Shown here: in pieces, positions 1 through 7,747 of the stretch | Position numbering within the stretch: the first letter of the stretch is position 1 | How the letters are laid out: every line of letters starts with the position of its first letter | From: a virus | DNA length: 34,915 nucleotides | Direction: 5' to 3' (one strand) | Virus record (IMG/VR): IMGVR_UViG_3300036790_000823 | Span: 1-34,915 of that record | Translations under genes and position numbers: made by a program | The notes under the pieces: model-generated | What the model was told of the DNA's origin: nothing | Databases searched by the model: none | Seen by the model: only the letters and a program-made list of their open reading frames with translations

Positions 1-180
1 TCACACCGCCCGCTTGAGCGCCGCCCGCGCCTGATCGTCGGTCGCCTCCGCGGCCTCGATCTCCCGCTGGAGCCTCATGGCGAGGAGCGGATCGTGCGGG
101 CGGATCGACTCCGGCTTGCGGCGCGCTGGCTGTCCGTCGGCGCGCGCGGCCAGGAAGGAGAGGTAGCTGGCGCGGGTCAC
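1..180 (-). CDS. Small hypothetical protein at the left edge
   Basis: 59 residues from a GTG overlapping the previous stop (GTGA); its own stop is the first three bases of the window, so it is complete. The sequence TRASYLSFLAARADGQPARR and LAMRLQREIEAAEATDDQAR is basic, then helical and charged, with no recognisable motif. Coupling to the previous gene suggests that it is real, but it is short. Confidence 0.5.
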   Translation of the reverse strand: MTRASYLSFLAARADGQPARRKPESIRPHDPLLAMRLQREIEAAEATDDQARAALKRAV

Positions 181-440
181 GCCGGCACCCAACGGCCGTT
201 GCGAATGAATCCGTGGTGCCCGCACGTCCGGCACTGGATCGACGGGGACAGGGTGAGCGGATCTCGCGATTCGACGATCCACGACGGATGGCCCTCGGCG
301 CCAGCGACGCCGCGGAAGCCTACCCAATGGCCCTGGTCGCCGCAGGTCGGATGGGTCTCATGGAGTCCGCACTCGACACCGTCGGCATTGACGACGAAGG
401 AGACCGAGACGCCGTGCCCGATGTCGATCGCGTCGCTCAC
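177..440 (-). CDS. Small zinc-ribbon-type phage protein
   Basis: 87 residues starting on the endolysin stop (ATGA). Cys24 and Cys33 lie in the N-terminal half and a C-terminal CRTCGHHGFIRNGRW holds a CxxC with His residues. The phrase DPLTLSPSIQCRTCGHHGFI is one I associate with small phage proteins of unknown role. It also recalls the LxPSI...C...H...I...G...W ending of the DUF6527 family, though I am not sure it belongs there. A metal site is likely. The function is unknown. Confidence 0.7.
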   Translation of the reverse strand: MSDAIDIGHGVSVSFVVNADGVECGLHETHPTCGDQGHWVGFRGVAGAEGHPSWIVESRDPLTLSPSIQCRTCGHHGFIRNGRWVPA

Positions 441-1087
441 GCCAAACCCCCCGTCCCCAGCGCCGCCGCGATCGTGACCCCCGCCGCCGCGCCGAGGAAC
501 AGCTTCCGGTTATCCGCATTCCGCGCCAGCGAGCCGTTGCTCATCTGGCATTCCGCGGCGCACGTCGTCCAGTCCTGCGCGAGCGCCGCCGCGTCGAACT
601 TCGGGAACATCCCCTCGAACGAGCCCCCCATCGCCCAGGACATCGACAGCGCGCCGAGCTGCGCGCACGCGGGCCACGACTCCGCGGCCGGGAAGCGCCG
701 CACGAGGTCCGCCCAGAGCTCGGCCAGCTTCGCGTCCGTCAGCCGGTCGATGTCGGCCGGGTAGAGCCGGATCGTCGTGAGGGGCGCGCACGCGACGGAC
801 TGCACCGATGGCCACGCGTTTTTGACGGCCCACCAGGCGGCGCGGATCGCGTCAGGACTGGCGAGCGTCGCGTCCGTGACCGACACGTGCCACCCGAGCG
901 AAAGCGCCGGCCCAGGCCCCGTGGCGGCGCCCAGCGGGTCCCCGGCGTGCTCGCGGCGTTGGCCGTCGTCGACGAGGTTCCCCCTGCCGCACGTTACGAG
1001 CGAATATCTGTCCGTGTACAGGTACCCGAGCTCGCCCTCGAGGGGGTCCGTGAACGAATCCCAGCACGCCAGGACTTCGGGATTCAT
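437..1087 (-). CDS. Endolysin, T4-lysozyme-type muramidase
   Basis: 216 residues. It cleaves peptidoglycan glycan strands at the end of infection. SFTDPLEGELGYLYTDRYSL followed by VTCGRGN gives Glu17, Asp26 and Thr32, the same spacing (9 and 6 residues) as Glu11-Asp20-Thr26 of T4 lysozyme. The C-terminal SWAMGGSFEGMFPKFDAAAL, AAECQMSNG and ARNADNRKLFLGAA fit the rest of the fold. It is longer than T4 lysozyme (164 residues), with extra sequence at about 40-110. No signal peptide is visible, so it depends on a holin. The start overlaps the receiver stop (ATGA). Confidence 0.9.
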   Translation of the reverse strand: MNPEVLACWDSFTDPLEGELGYLYTDRYSLVTCGRGNLVDDGQRREHAGDPLGAATGPGPALSLGWHVSVTDATLASPDAIRAAWWAVKNAWPSVQSVACAPLTTIRLYPADIDRLTDAKLAELWADLVRRFPAAESWPACAQLGALSMSWAMGGSFEGMFPKFDAAALAQDWTTCAAECQMSNGSLARNADNRKLFLGAAAGVTIAAALGTGGLA

Positions 1088-1461
1088 TCGGTCATCTCCC
1101 GGATCTCGCTGAGGAGCCGGCCCGCGTCGACGGGCTTCGGCAAAAACCGCGTACTGCCGTCGCGGATCCGCTGCGCGCGCACGGCGGTGTCGTGGATATA
1201 GCGCTCGCTGTACCCGCTCACGACGATCACCGGGATGCCACGCGGGATCTTGTTCCAGACGTCGACGCCCGTCATGAGGCCGTCGAGCTCGAGGTCGAGC
1301 AGCACGAGGTCGACGCGCTCGGTGCGGATCAATTCGATCGCGCCTCGCGCCGTCCAGGCCGAGCACACGGTGTGGCCGGCCTCGCGGAGGAGTGTCGTGT
1401 ACAGATCACGGAGCGGGTGGTCGTCCTCGACGACGAGAACCTGCAGGGGTGTTGCGGTCAT
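1084..1461 (-). CDS. Single-domain response regulator (CheY-like receiver)
   Basis: 125 residues, a full receiver domain and nothing else. All phosphorylation residues are present: the acidic pair Asp13 and Asp14 (VVEDDHP), phospho-acceptor Asp56 (LVLLDLELDG), Ser82 (VIVVSGYSE) and Lys109 (FLPKPVD). Receivers take phosphate from a histidine kinase and signal by binding partners. There is no output domain, and I see no kinase in the window. It starts 4 bases after the lipoprotein stop and its own stop overlaps the endolysin start (ATGA), so it is expressed with lysis genes. Acting on a host kinase is the likely but unproven role. Confidence 0.92.
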   Translation of the reverse strand: MTATPLQVLVVEDDHPLRDLYTTLLREAGHTVCSAWTARGAIELIRTERVDLVLLDLELDGLMTGVDVWNKIPRGIPVIVVSGYSERYIHDTAVRAQRIRDGSTRFLPKPVDAGRLLSEIREMTE

Positions 1462-1465
1462 GGGA

Positions 1466-1720
1466 TCACGGCCACTGCTTGGACGCGGCGTCGCACGGGA
1501 CGCCGCACGCCGAGACGGCCCCGCCGTCGAAGAGGCACTGGAGCCACGCCTCACGGTCGGGAAGCGCCATCTCGGCCGCGACCGCCGCGGGGCCCGTGTC
1601 GTCCGGCGCGAGGCACCCGGACGCGACGAGCTCCTGGTAAATCTGGTCCGCCGTGGGCGCGACCGGCTTCGAACAGCCCGCCGCGACCACGAGCGACACC
1701 AGGACTGCGGCGCGCGTCAC
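1466..1720 (-). CDS. Small Cys-containing lipoprotein
   Basis: 84 residues from a GTG overlapping the previous stop (GTGA). TRAAVLVSLVVAAGC is a lipoprotein signal with lipobox Ala-Ala-Gly-Cys16. The mature part has Cys36, Cys62, Cys72 and Cys76 and a helical middle (PTADQIYQELVASGC). It is the second small minus-strand lipoprotein in the lysis cassette, so it is an alternative o-spanin candidate. It could also be a periplasmic inhibitor. I do not recognise the family. Confidence 0.65.
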   Translation of the reverse strand: MTRAAVLVSLVVAAGCSKPVAPTADQIYQELVASGCLAPDDTGPAAVAAEMALPDREAWLQCLFDGGAVSACGVPCDAASKQWP

Positions 1721-2748
1721 GGGGACGGCCAGAGGGGCGCGAGCGCCTCGGAGGCGGCCGTGACGGCCTGGTCGCGGACGAGCAGCGGGTGCATGGTGCC
1801 GAGCGCGCCCGCGACGGCGGCCTGCGCCTGCGCGAGCGTGGGGGGCGCCGTGGGGGCCGGTGCCGGAGGAGCGGGCGGCGTCGGCGAGGGAGAGGGCGAC
1901 GGGGACGGGAGTTTGCCGCCGAACAGCTTGTTGAAGTCGTTGATGAGGTCCGCGTACGCGAGCCCGCTCGGCGTCTGGCCGCTGTTCTTGTTCACCCAGT
2001 CGGTCGTGATGCGGACCGCGCATCCGCCGCCGGCCGCATCCGAGCAGAACTTCGGGAAGGCCGCCCAGGTGATCGTGCCGATATAGCCCCAGGTCATGAC
2101 CTGGACGCCTTGCGAATTGGCGCCGACGATCGCGACGTTGTTGGAGTTGTACGCGCACGAGCCGATGCAGTGGCCCTGCCGCATGTCGGGCGTCGCGACG
2201 TCCCAAACGAAGCCGTTGCCGCTCGGGAACGGATTGGTCCACGCGTCCGGGAGGCCGCCCCAGATCTTGAGGTTGCCGAACGCGCTGATCGCGAACTGCA
2301 CCTCCGCCTGATTCGTGGCGTCCACCTCGGCGTAGCCGGCCAGTGTGGTGCCGTCCGCGTACGGGTGCGCGCACCAGTAGTTGAGGTCGACGATCGGGTC
2401 GGTCCCCTGGTCGGTCGACGGATCGACCGGGTCGTAGCCAGTGATCGCCGAGTAGGCCGCGATCGTTTGGTCCGCCGTGTACGCGTAGAGCGTGCCGGCG
2501 TTGCCCGTCATGACGCCGACGAAGTGCGCCTCTTCGGCGAGCACGCAGTCGCCGAGGGTATCGTTGCCCTCGACGTTCGTGATGACGCTCATGGCCGGAG
2601 CGCTGTAGTCGACGGATGCCGGCGACGTCGGGAAGTTCGACGTGTCGAGGTAGCTGGCGAGCCGGATGCGCGGGCGGTGCGGCGACGGAAGCTTGCACGC
2701 GCCGACGATGAAGTGGCGGTTGCGATGCGGATCGAAGATGGTTTTCAT
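1717..2748 (-). CDS. Papain-like cysteine peptidase-type protein
   Basis: 343 residues with the best ribosome-binding site here (GGAGG, 8 bases before the ATG). NVEGNDTLGDCVLAEEAHFV puts candidate nucleophile Cys68 in the Asn-x(5-6)-Gly-Asp-Cys-x-x-Ala pattern of papain-like proteins. QGHCIGSCAY supplies a candidate His193, and VMTWGYIGTITWAAFPKFC resembles the later TWG...W...F motif. There is no signal peptide. Residues 280-305 are a Pro/Ser/Ala linker leading to a small helical C-terminal domain. It may cut peptidoglycan peptides or a host protein. Catalysis is not proven by sequence alone. Confidence 0.65.
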   Translation of the reverse strand: MKTIFDPHRNRHFIVGACKLPSPHRPRIRLASYLDTSNFPTSPASVDYSAPAMSVITNVEGNDTLGDCVLAEEAHFVGVMTGNAGTLYAYTADQTIAAYSAITGYDPVDPSTDQGTDPIVDLNYWCAHPYADGTTLAGYAEVDATNQAEVQFAISAFGNLKIWGGLPDAWTNPFPSGNGFVWDVATPDMRQGHCIGSCAYNSNNVAIVGANSQGVQVMTWGYIGTITWAAFPKFCSDAAGGGCAVRITTDWVNKNSGQTPSGLAYADLINDFNKLFGGKLPSPSPSPSPTPPAPPAPAPTAPPTLAQAQAAVAGALGTMHPLLVRDQAVTAASEALAPLWPSP

Positions 2749-2752
2749 TGGA

Positions 2753-3829
2753 TTACCTCCACGCCTTGATGACGGCTGCCTCGTGAGCGACGAGCGTGGG
2801 CGCCTGCGCGGCACCCGACTGCCCGACCGGCTGCCACTGCGCGAGCAGTGCCGCGACCTTGCCCACCGCGTCCTGCACGGCCGCGACGAGCGCCGCGTAG
2901 TTGACGGGCGCGGTCTGCGCGGCATTACCGGCCGCGATGGCGTCCTCGAGCGCCGAGACCGCGGTCGACAGCGCCGCCGTCGCGTCGTTGTAGGCCGCCG
3001 TGGCGGCAGGCTGCTGCGCGACCGGGATGAGCGGCTCGACCACGGCCCACACGCTGGCGGCCGTATCGACGAACGTCATCACGTACTCGACGAAGAGCGC
3101 ACCGTCCGTCTCGATCTGCTGCCACTGGGCCTGCGTGCACCCCGGCGTCGTCGCCGCGACGGCCCCGAGCATCAGCGTCCCGAGCGCGATCGGCGTCACC
3201 CACACGAAGCGGCGCCGCTTGAGCGCCTTCGGCTCCTTCGGGAACACCAGGGTCTCACGCGCGGCCGTGGGCGGCATCTTCAGGGTCGGCATGGGGCCTC
3301 GGTTCGAGGCGTCGGGATTGCCGCCCGTCGTGCTCGACGGAGGCGAAGGCGGCGTGCGTCCGCCGAGATCGTCGATGATGCCGACGAGCGCCTTGGCCCA
3401 CGCGGGCGCGTTGGCGTGCGAGAAGATCGCCGTCAGGAGACCATCGAGGAATCCGCTCGCGACCGCGGCGAGTCCCATGTTGACGAGGGCGTCCGTCCAG
3501 CTGGTGCCCGACTGCACCGAGGAGACGAGTCCGAACACGAGGCCGCCCGTCGCCGAGATGACGCTCAGCCACTGCGGCGGGATCGTGATCGGGAAATTCG
3601 AATCCGGCGACGCAAGCTTTCGCACGTAGAGGCTGACGATCAGGATGATGGCCAAAAAGTGCCGACTGCTCGCGGCGTCGATGAGGTCCTGCAGGACGCT
3701 CGACGGCGCGGGGCTCGGTACGGGCGCCACCTGCGCGGCGGCCCCGAAGCCGGCGCCCATGCAGAAGGCGAACACGAGGCACACGAGTGCGGTCTTGCGC
3801 CACGCGGGGCGCGCGAGAAATGCGGTCAT
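2753..3829 (-). CDS. Multi-pass membrane protein with an internal lipobox-like region
   Basis: 358 residues; CAGGAG lies 4 bases before the ATG. An N-terminal signal (residues 12-32, TALVCLVFAFCMGAGFGAAA) precedes further hydrophobic stretches at about 57-70, 85-105 and 112-137. Residues 158-200 are a Pro/Ser linker. Then KRRR at 204-208 is followed by a hydrophobic segment ending in AATTPGC at 226-231, like a lipoprotein signal inside the chain. The last 110 residues are Ala-rich helices. It reads like a holin-type membrane half fused to a lipoprotein-like half. The role in lysis is inferred from position. Confidence 0.65.
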   Translation of the reverse strand: MTAFLARPAWRKTALVCLVFAFCMGAGFGAAAQVAPVPSPAPSSVLQDLIDAASSRHFLAIILIVSLYVRKLASPDSNFPITIPPQWLSVISATGGLVFGLVSSVQSGTSWTDALVNMGLAAVASGFLDGLLTAIFSHANAPAWAKALVGIIDDLGGRTPPSPPSSTTGGNPDASNRGPMPTLKMPPTAARETLVFPKEPKALKRRRFVWVTPIALGTLMLGAVAATTPGCTQAQWQQIETDGALFVEYVMTFVDTAASVWAVVEPLIPVAQQPAATAAYNDATAALSTAVSALEDAIAAGNAAQTAPVNYAALVAAVQDAVGKVAALLAQWQPVGQSGAAQAPTLVAHEAAVIKAWR

Positions 3830-3848
3830 GGGACTCCTGGGTTGCGGA

Positions 3849-4112
3849 CTACAGAGACCTGAGAGCCGCGACGGCTGCGGCCGCTGTCGCGACTCCCGAG
3901 ACGACTCCGGCGATGGTGCCGAGGACGTTGAGGATGTTGAGGACGTCGGCGAAGGTGTCGTGGGACTTCGTCCACGACATGTCGGCGTACGTTTGGACGA
4001 GCGCCGCTTGCTGGGCGGGTGAGCACGCGAAAAAATCGAGCCACTCGTCCGCGGTGAGGCCCGTCTTGCAGGCGAGCGCCTGGACGCCTTCGTCGTACGT
4101 CAGGGCGTGCAT
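3849..4112 (-). CDS. Small protein with a hydrophobic C-terminus
   Basis: 87 residues, overlapping the lipoprotein gene by 13 bp. The N-terminal 55 residues are soluble (ALTYDEGVQALACKTGLTAD, FFACSPAQQAALVQTYADMS). The last 28 residues (ILNVLGTIAGVVSGVATAAA and on to AALRSL) are a Gly/Ala-rich hydrophobic helix. Short tail-anchored proteins of this type occur in phage lysis cassettes. It could be a pinholin-like or antiholin-like factor, but nothing in the sequence is decisive. Confidence 0.55.
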   Translation of the reverse strand: MHALTYDEGVQALACKTGLTADEWLDFFACSPAQQAALVQTYADMSWTKSHDTFADVLNILNVLGTIAGVVSGVATAAAAVAALRSL

Positions 4113-4339
4113 CGGATGCTCGCGTCCGGGACGCTGCCGCCGTGGCGGGACAGGATCGAAGCTTCGGAACAGAAGGCTCCGCGCTCGAGCGCACGCGCGG
4201 CCCCGCCGTCGAGCATCTGGTCGGCGAGGAGGTTCAGGCGGACGGCGTCGGCGGTCGATGCCTGATCGGCGGACGTCCAGGAGCCGCCGCAGGCGGAGAG
4301 GCAGAGAGCGGCGAGGATGGGGGCCGTTCGCATGGTCAT
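4100..4339 (-). CDS. Small lipoprotein, outer-membrane spanin candidate
   Basis: 79 residues. The signal RTAPILAALCLSAC ends in lipobox Leu-Ser-Ala-Cys17, so the mature chain of about 63 residues is probably outer-membrane attached. It has Cys57 and Cys77 and no Pro-rich stretch of the Rz1 type. Coupling by ATGA to a gene for a membrane-anchored coiled-coil protein and the lysis context make an o-spanin role plausible. A different lipoprotein role, such as surface exclusion, cannot be ruled out. Confidence 0.6.
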   Translation of the reverse strand: MTMRTAPILAALCLSACGGSWTSADQASTADAVRLNLLADQMLDGGAARALERGAFCSEASILSRHGGSVPDASIRCTP

Positions 4340-4740
4340 CGCTTCGGCGTCGGCGTGTCGGTCCGGGAATCGCTCCGCACCGACAGCATCACGGTCCGGT
4401 CGATCTTCTCGACCTTCGAGTCGAGCTGCCTGAGAGCGCTCGACTGGCCCTCGTTCTGCTGCGCGATGGCCTTCATCTCACGCTCGAACGCGTCGCTCGT
4501 CAGCGCGGCATCGAGGCGCTTGTCGGTGAAGAGCCGCCACTCGAGGATCTTCTGGACTTGCCCCCAGAGCCCGACGCTTCCCTTGCCGTCGCCGTACGTC
4601 GACTCCTCGAGCGACTTGAGGCGTTCGTTCGTGCGTCGGTCGGCGGCGACGCGCGCGGCCTGCACGATGCCGAGCAAGATCACGATTGCGCCGGTGCCGG
4701 CCGAAATCATGAGGGCTAGCGGGTCGGTCTCGGCGCTCAT
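4336..4740 (-). CDS. Membrane protein with coiled coil, holin candidate
   Basis: 134 residues. One membrane segment lies at about 10-30 (LMISAGTGAIVILLGIVQAA), followed by a charged helical region with a coiled-coil pattern (ERLKSLEESTY, AFEREMKAIAQQNEG, LRQLDSKVEKIDRT) to the end. An N-terminal anchor with a long helical domain is also the plan of an inner-membrane spanin (Rz-like). The next gene, which starts on its stop codon (ATGA), encodes a small lipoprotein, as in Rz/Rz1 pairs. I therefore weigh i-spanin and holin about equally. Confidence 0.6.
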   Translation of the reverse strand: MSAETDPLALMISAGTGAIVILLGIVQAARVAADRRTNERLKSLEESTYGDGKGSVGLWGQVQKILEWRLFTDKRLDAALTSDAFEREMKAIAQQNEGQSSALRQLDSKVEKIDRTVMLSVRSDSRTDTPTPKR

Positions 4741-4771
4741 GCGGTACTGCTCCTTCGGGACGTGACGACAA

Positions 4772-5089
4772 TCAGGCGCCCGCGTGCACGGCCACGAGAC
4801 ACGCGATGCAGGCGACGATGGCGATGGCCGTGACGATCGCCATGATGCGCACCGCCACCATGGCCTTCGCGGGGTCGCTCTTCAGGAGGCGGTCGAGCTT
4901 CTGGTGGACGAGCAGGCGGTCCGCGGCGTTGGCCTCGATGGCGTCGACGACCGCGGGCCACTGCTGCCGGAGCCAGAGGAGGTGATTCGCGTACGCCATC
5001 GCGAGCTCGCGGTGGTCTGGCTCGCTCGATAGCTCGGGGAGCGTCGGCAGGGTGCGGCGGAGGGGCGGGATCGACGATTGAGCGGCCAT
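4772..5089 (-). CDS. Small protein with a C-terminal membrane anchor
   Basis: 105 residues; AGGTGA precedes the ATG. The first 75 residues are soluble and helical (LAMAYANHLLWLRQQWPAVV, RLLVHQKLDRLLKSD). Residues 79-104 are a membrane segment (AVRIMAIVTAIAIVACIACL). This cytoplasmic-domain-plus-tail-anchor layout is found among phage lysis accessory proteins, including some holins and inner-membrane spanin or antiholin types. It opens the lysis cassette directly after the fibre gene. The precise role is unknown. Confidence 0.65.
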   Translation of the reverse strand: MAAQSSIPPLRRTLPTLPELSSEPDHRELAMAYANHLLWLRQQWPAVVDAIEANAADRLLVHQKLDRLLKSDPAKAMVAVRIMAIVTAIAIVACIACLVAVHAGA

Positions 5090-5101
5090 GTCACCTCGAC
5101 G

Positions 5102-7747
5102 TCAGAAGCCGTAACTCTTGACCACTTGGAAGACTTGGGCGCCGCTCGTCCCGGTCGGGAAGTTGCCGAAGCAATCCACCTGCACCTGGACCGACGTGGC
5201 GGGCACGCTCACCCAACCGTGCCAGCTGCCGCCCGCGTTATTGACGCTGAGAGCTGCGACGCTGATCGACCACGACGCCTCGAGCGTGCTGCCCACGAAG
5301 ACTTGGAACGACACGCTGCCTGGAGCCGAGCCGCCAGACCCAAGCCCTACGGTGGGGACATCCACCGAGATGTCGAGGTGTCCGGCGCGCGCCGTGAACG
5401 TGTTGGTCGTCGCCGTCGTGCCGGCCGTCGCGCACGTGCTGTTGTAGCTGCTGTCGTACTCGTCGAATAGATTGCCCGGGAGCGACGAGACCCACGTCGA
5501 CCCGTTGCTCGTCAGCACGTTGCCGGCGGCGCCCACGGCGTTCAGCCCCGTGCCGCCGGAGAGCTGGCTGAGCGGGCCACTGCAATCGAAGTCCGATCCG
5601 TCGTACACGAACGCGCAGAGCGCCGACGGCGTGTTCACCGTATGCCCCAGGATCTTCCCGACCGTCAGCGGCACCGTCGACCCCGACAGCGACCCCTGCG
5701 ATACGTCGCCTCCCATCGTGACCGTCGAGCCGTTGAGCGCGCCCGAAATCGAGTACCACTCACCCGTGCCGCTCGGCTGCGTGAGCGAGACCGTGATGGC
5801 GCCCGTCGACGTCGAGGCGGAGAGCGGCGGCGTGGCGCTCAGCGATGTGACGCCGGTGTTGCTGCACGTCACGGCCCCCGTGGTCGGACTGCACGACAAT
5901 CCCGCGCCGGCCGTGACCGATGTCGCGCCGGTGTTTGTGCACGCGACCGCGCCCGTCGTGGGCGAGCACGCCATCCCCGAGCTGCCCGTCACCGACGAAA
6001 CGCCGCCCGTGACGGTGCTCGAAACCGTGTACGAGGGACCACCGGTGACGCTGATGCCGCTCCCCGCCGTGATGGTCGTGCAGGTGGCGCAGCCGGTACC
6101 GGCGGGCGTGTCGCATCGAGGCGAAGCGCGCCCGGTGAGGTACGTCCCCGAGGTCGGGCAGAGGTCCGAAGGTGTAGGTGTGGACGTGCCGCCGGTCTGC
6201 CGATTGACGTAGCCGCTCGAAAGGTCCTGGCCCAACGCGATGCCATCGAAACCGCCCGCCGACACCGCAAGGTCGAGCGCGGCCGGCGTGATCGCGATGT
6301 TGCCGTGCAGGAGTTCAAACTCCGTTGTGCGGTCGATGGCGGTCCCCACGGTGTCCGTGAAGATCTCCATGTTGGTCACGCCGTAGAACGAGCGTGTCGC
6401 GAGGCACGTCGTGGAGACACACGCAGGGTAGTCGTCGCTCGAGTATACGATCTGACCGTGCCCGACTTCGGTGAAGTAGTGTCCGTAAAACGCGCTGTCG
6501 TTGTCGGGGTTGATAACGCCTCCTCCGACCTCGATCGAACCGTCCGAGTACACGTACTTGTAGCCCGAGTCGTCGCCGGTACCGAAGAAGCGAATAAACG
6601 AATGGCCGATCGCGTCTCCCGTCACCGTCGATCCGAATCCGTGCGACTTGAGTTCGACGCCGGTGAAGCTTCCGCCGGTCACGAAGTCGTCGAACAGGCT
6701 TGGGCCACCAGGCGCCAGGACGTCGAAGGTAGAGCAGGAGTCGAGTGTCGTGGACTGCGCCGTGTCGATCCAATCCTGAGACAGCAGATCGTTGTATAGA
6801 TACGTCTGCGTCGCGCCCGTCGTGAACTTCACGTCGTACAGAAACGCGTTCGCGATATAGGTCGGTGACAACGCGACACGCGAGCTGATCGTCACGGAGT
6901 CGCCATTGGCCCACGTGTCGAGCTCCGAAAATGAGATGTCGGTCGGCTGCGTGATGAGGGCCACGTTGCCGGTCACGATCGAATCGACGCTCGCGCAGGA
7001 TGGATGCGTCGTGTTGCAGATCACGTCGTCGACGTAGCCGGCAGCGCCCGATCCAAGGTTCGCATTGAGGGCTTGGCTCCCGGGTCGGTTCTTCGCGACC
7101 ACGCCAGAGAGCGTCACGGTCGCGACGGTCGTGAGGTCACCCTGAATCGTGAACGCGGCGCCGGCCGTCGTCTGCGGATGCACGGAGAACGTCTCCGCAG
7201 TATCCGTGGCGTGGACGTGCCACGTCGTATTTTGCGGTTGCCCTGGGTCTTCGCTTTGGAGGCGCGCCTGGACCTCGGCGATCGTTTTGCACGAATGGGC
7301 GGCGTCGACGCACGTGTTGTTGTCGCTGCCCGTCGATAAATTGAAGTGCCAGTCGGGCACGAGCCAGCTCGTCTTGCTCGGCGGCACCGGCGCGAGCGCG
7401 GCCATCATGGGCCGCCGGCCGGCGTCTGTCGCCACGTAGTCCCGCTCGGCGCTGAGCGACCCAAGGCACCGCATCAGGTCCGGTCCGTCGACGGCGTCGT
7501 GCGTGCACGCCAGCACCTGCGGGTCGACGTGGGGCGTCGTCTTGGCCAGCACGGGCCCGCGGGGGTGCGGAGGACCGAAGGCGCGCGCGAGGGCGGACGG
7601 CGGCGGTGGGTCGGGGCGCGGCGACGGAACGGCGGCGGGGCGTGGCGCGCCCGCGTCCGTCGAGGCGTCGGGGCGAGGGACCGGCGGCCGTCCGCAGCCG
7701 CAAAGCGCCACGGCGCACGCGAGAATCAGCGTGACAAGACTGCGCAT
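5102..7747 (-). CDS. Beta-helix fibre-like protein with a lipoprotein signal
   Basis: 881 residues; the ATG has GAGGTG 5 bases upstream. Residues 1-18 (RSLVTLILACAVALCGC) look like a lipoprotein signal, and residues 19-60 are a Pro/Asp/Ala linker (PRPDASTDAGAPRPAAVPSP). At about 139-165 the segment STGSDNNTC to CKTIAEVQARLQ resembles the entry of a pectate-lyase-like beta-helix, which fills residues up to about 560. Three 25-residue beta repeats follow. The C-terminal part (LSQLSGGTGLNAVGAAGNVL and a 130-residue beta domain) is like tail fibre ends. It could be a virion fibre with a misleading N-terminus or a phage-encoded surface lipoprotein. No catalytic site was identified. Confidence 0.75.
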   Translation of the reverse strand: MRSLVTLILACAVALCGCGRPPVPRPDASTDAGAPRPAAVPSPRPDPPPPSALARAFGPPHPRGPVLAKTTPHVDPQVLACTHDAVDGPDLMRCLGSLSAERDYVATDAGRRPMMAALAPVPPSKTSWLVPDWHFNLSTGSDNNTCVDAAHSCKTIAEVQARLQSEDPGQPQNTTWHVHATDTAETFSVHPQTTAGAAFTIQGDLTTVATVTLSGVVAKNRPGSQALNANLGSGAAGYVDDVICNTTHPSCASVDSIVTGNVALITQPTDISFSELDTWANGDSVTISSRVALSPTYIANAFLYDVKFTTGATQTYLYNDLLSQDWIDTAQSTTLDSCSTFDVLAPGGPSLFDDFVTGGSFTGVELKSHGFGSTVTGDAIGHSFIRFFGTGDDSGYKYVYSDGSIEVGGGVINPDNDSAFYGHYFTEVGHGQIVYSSDDYPACVSTTCLATRSFYGVTNMEIFTDTVGTAIDRTTEFELLHGNIAITPAALDLAVSAGGFDGIALGQDLSSGYVNRQTGGTSTPTPSDLCPTSGTYLTGRASPRCDTPAGTGCATCTTITAGSGISVTGGPSYTVSSTVTGGVSSVTGSSGMACSPTTGAVACTNTGATSVTAGAGLSCSPTTGAVTCSNTGVTSLSATPPLSASTSTGAITVSLTQPSGTGEWYSISGALNGSTVTMGGDVSQGSLSGSTVPLTVGKILGHTVNTPSALCAFVYDGSDFDCSGPLSQLSGGTGLNAVGAAGNVLTSNGSTWVSSLPGNLFDEYDSSYNSTCATAGTTATTNTFTARAGHLDISVDVPTVGLGSGGSAPGSVSFQVFVGSTLEASWSISVAALSVNNAGGSWHGWVSVPATSVQVQVDCFGNFPTGTSGAQVFQVVKSYGF
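5780..6004 (-). repeat. Three 75-bp repeats in the fibre-like gene
   Basis: The units encode about 25 residues each. The first two share CSPTTGAV, then a cysteine and NTG, after a VT-G-G/S-S-G stretch. The third is divergent (SLSATPPLSASTSTGAITVS). Each of the first two units has two cysteines, which could form disulfide rungs. Confidence 0.7.
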
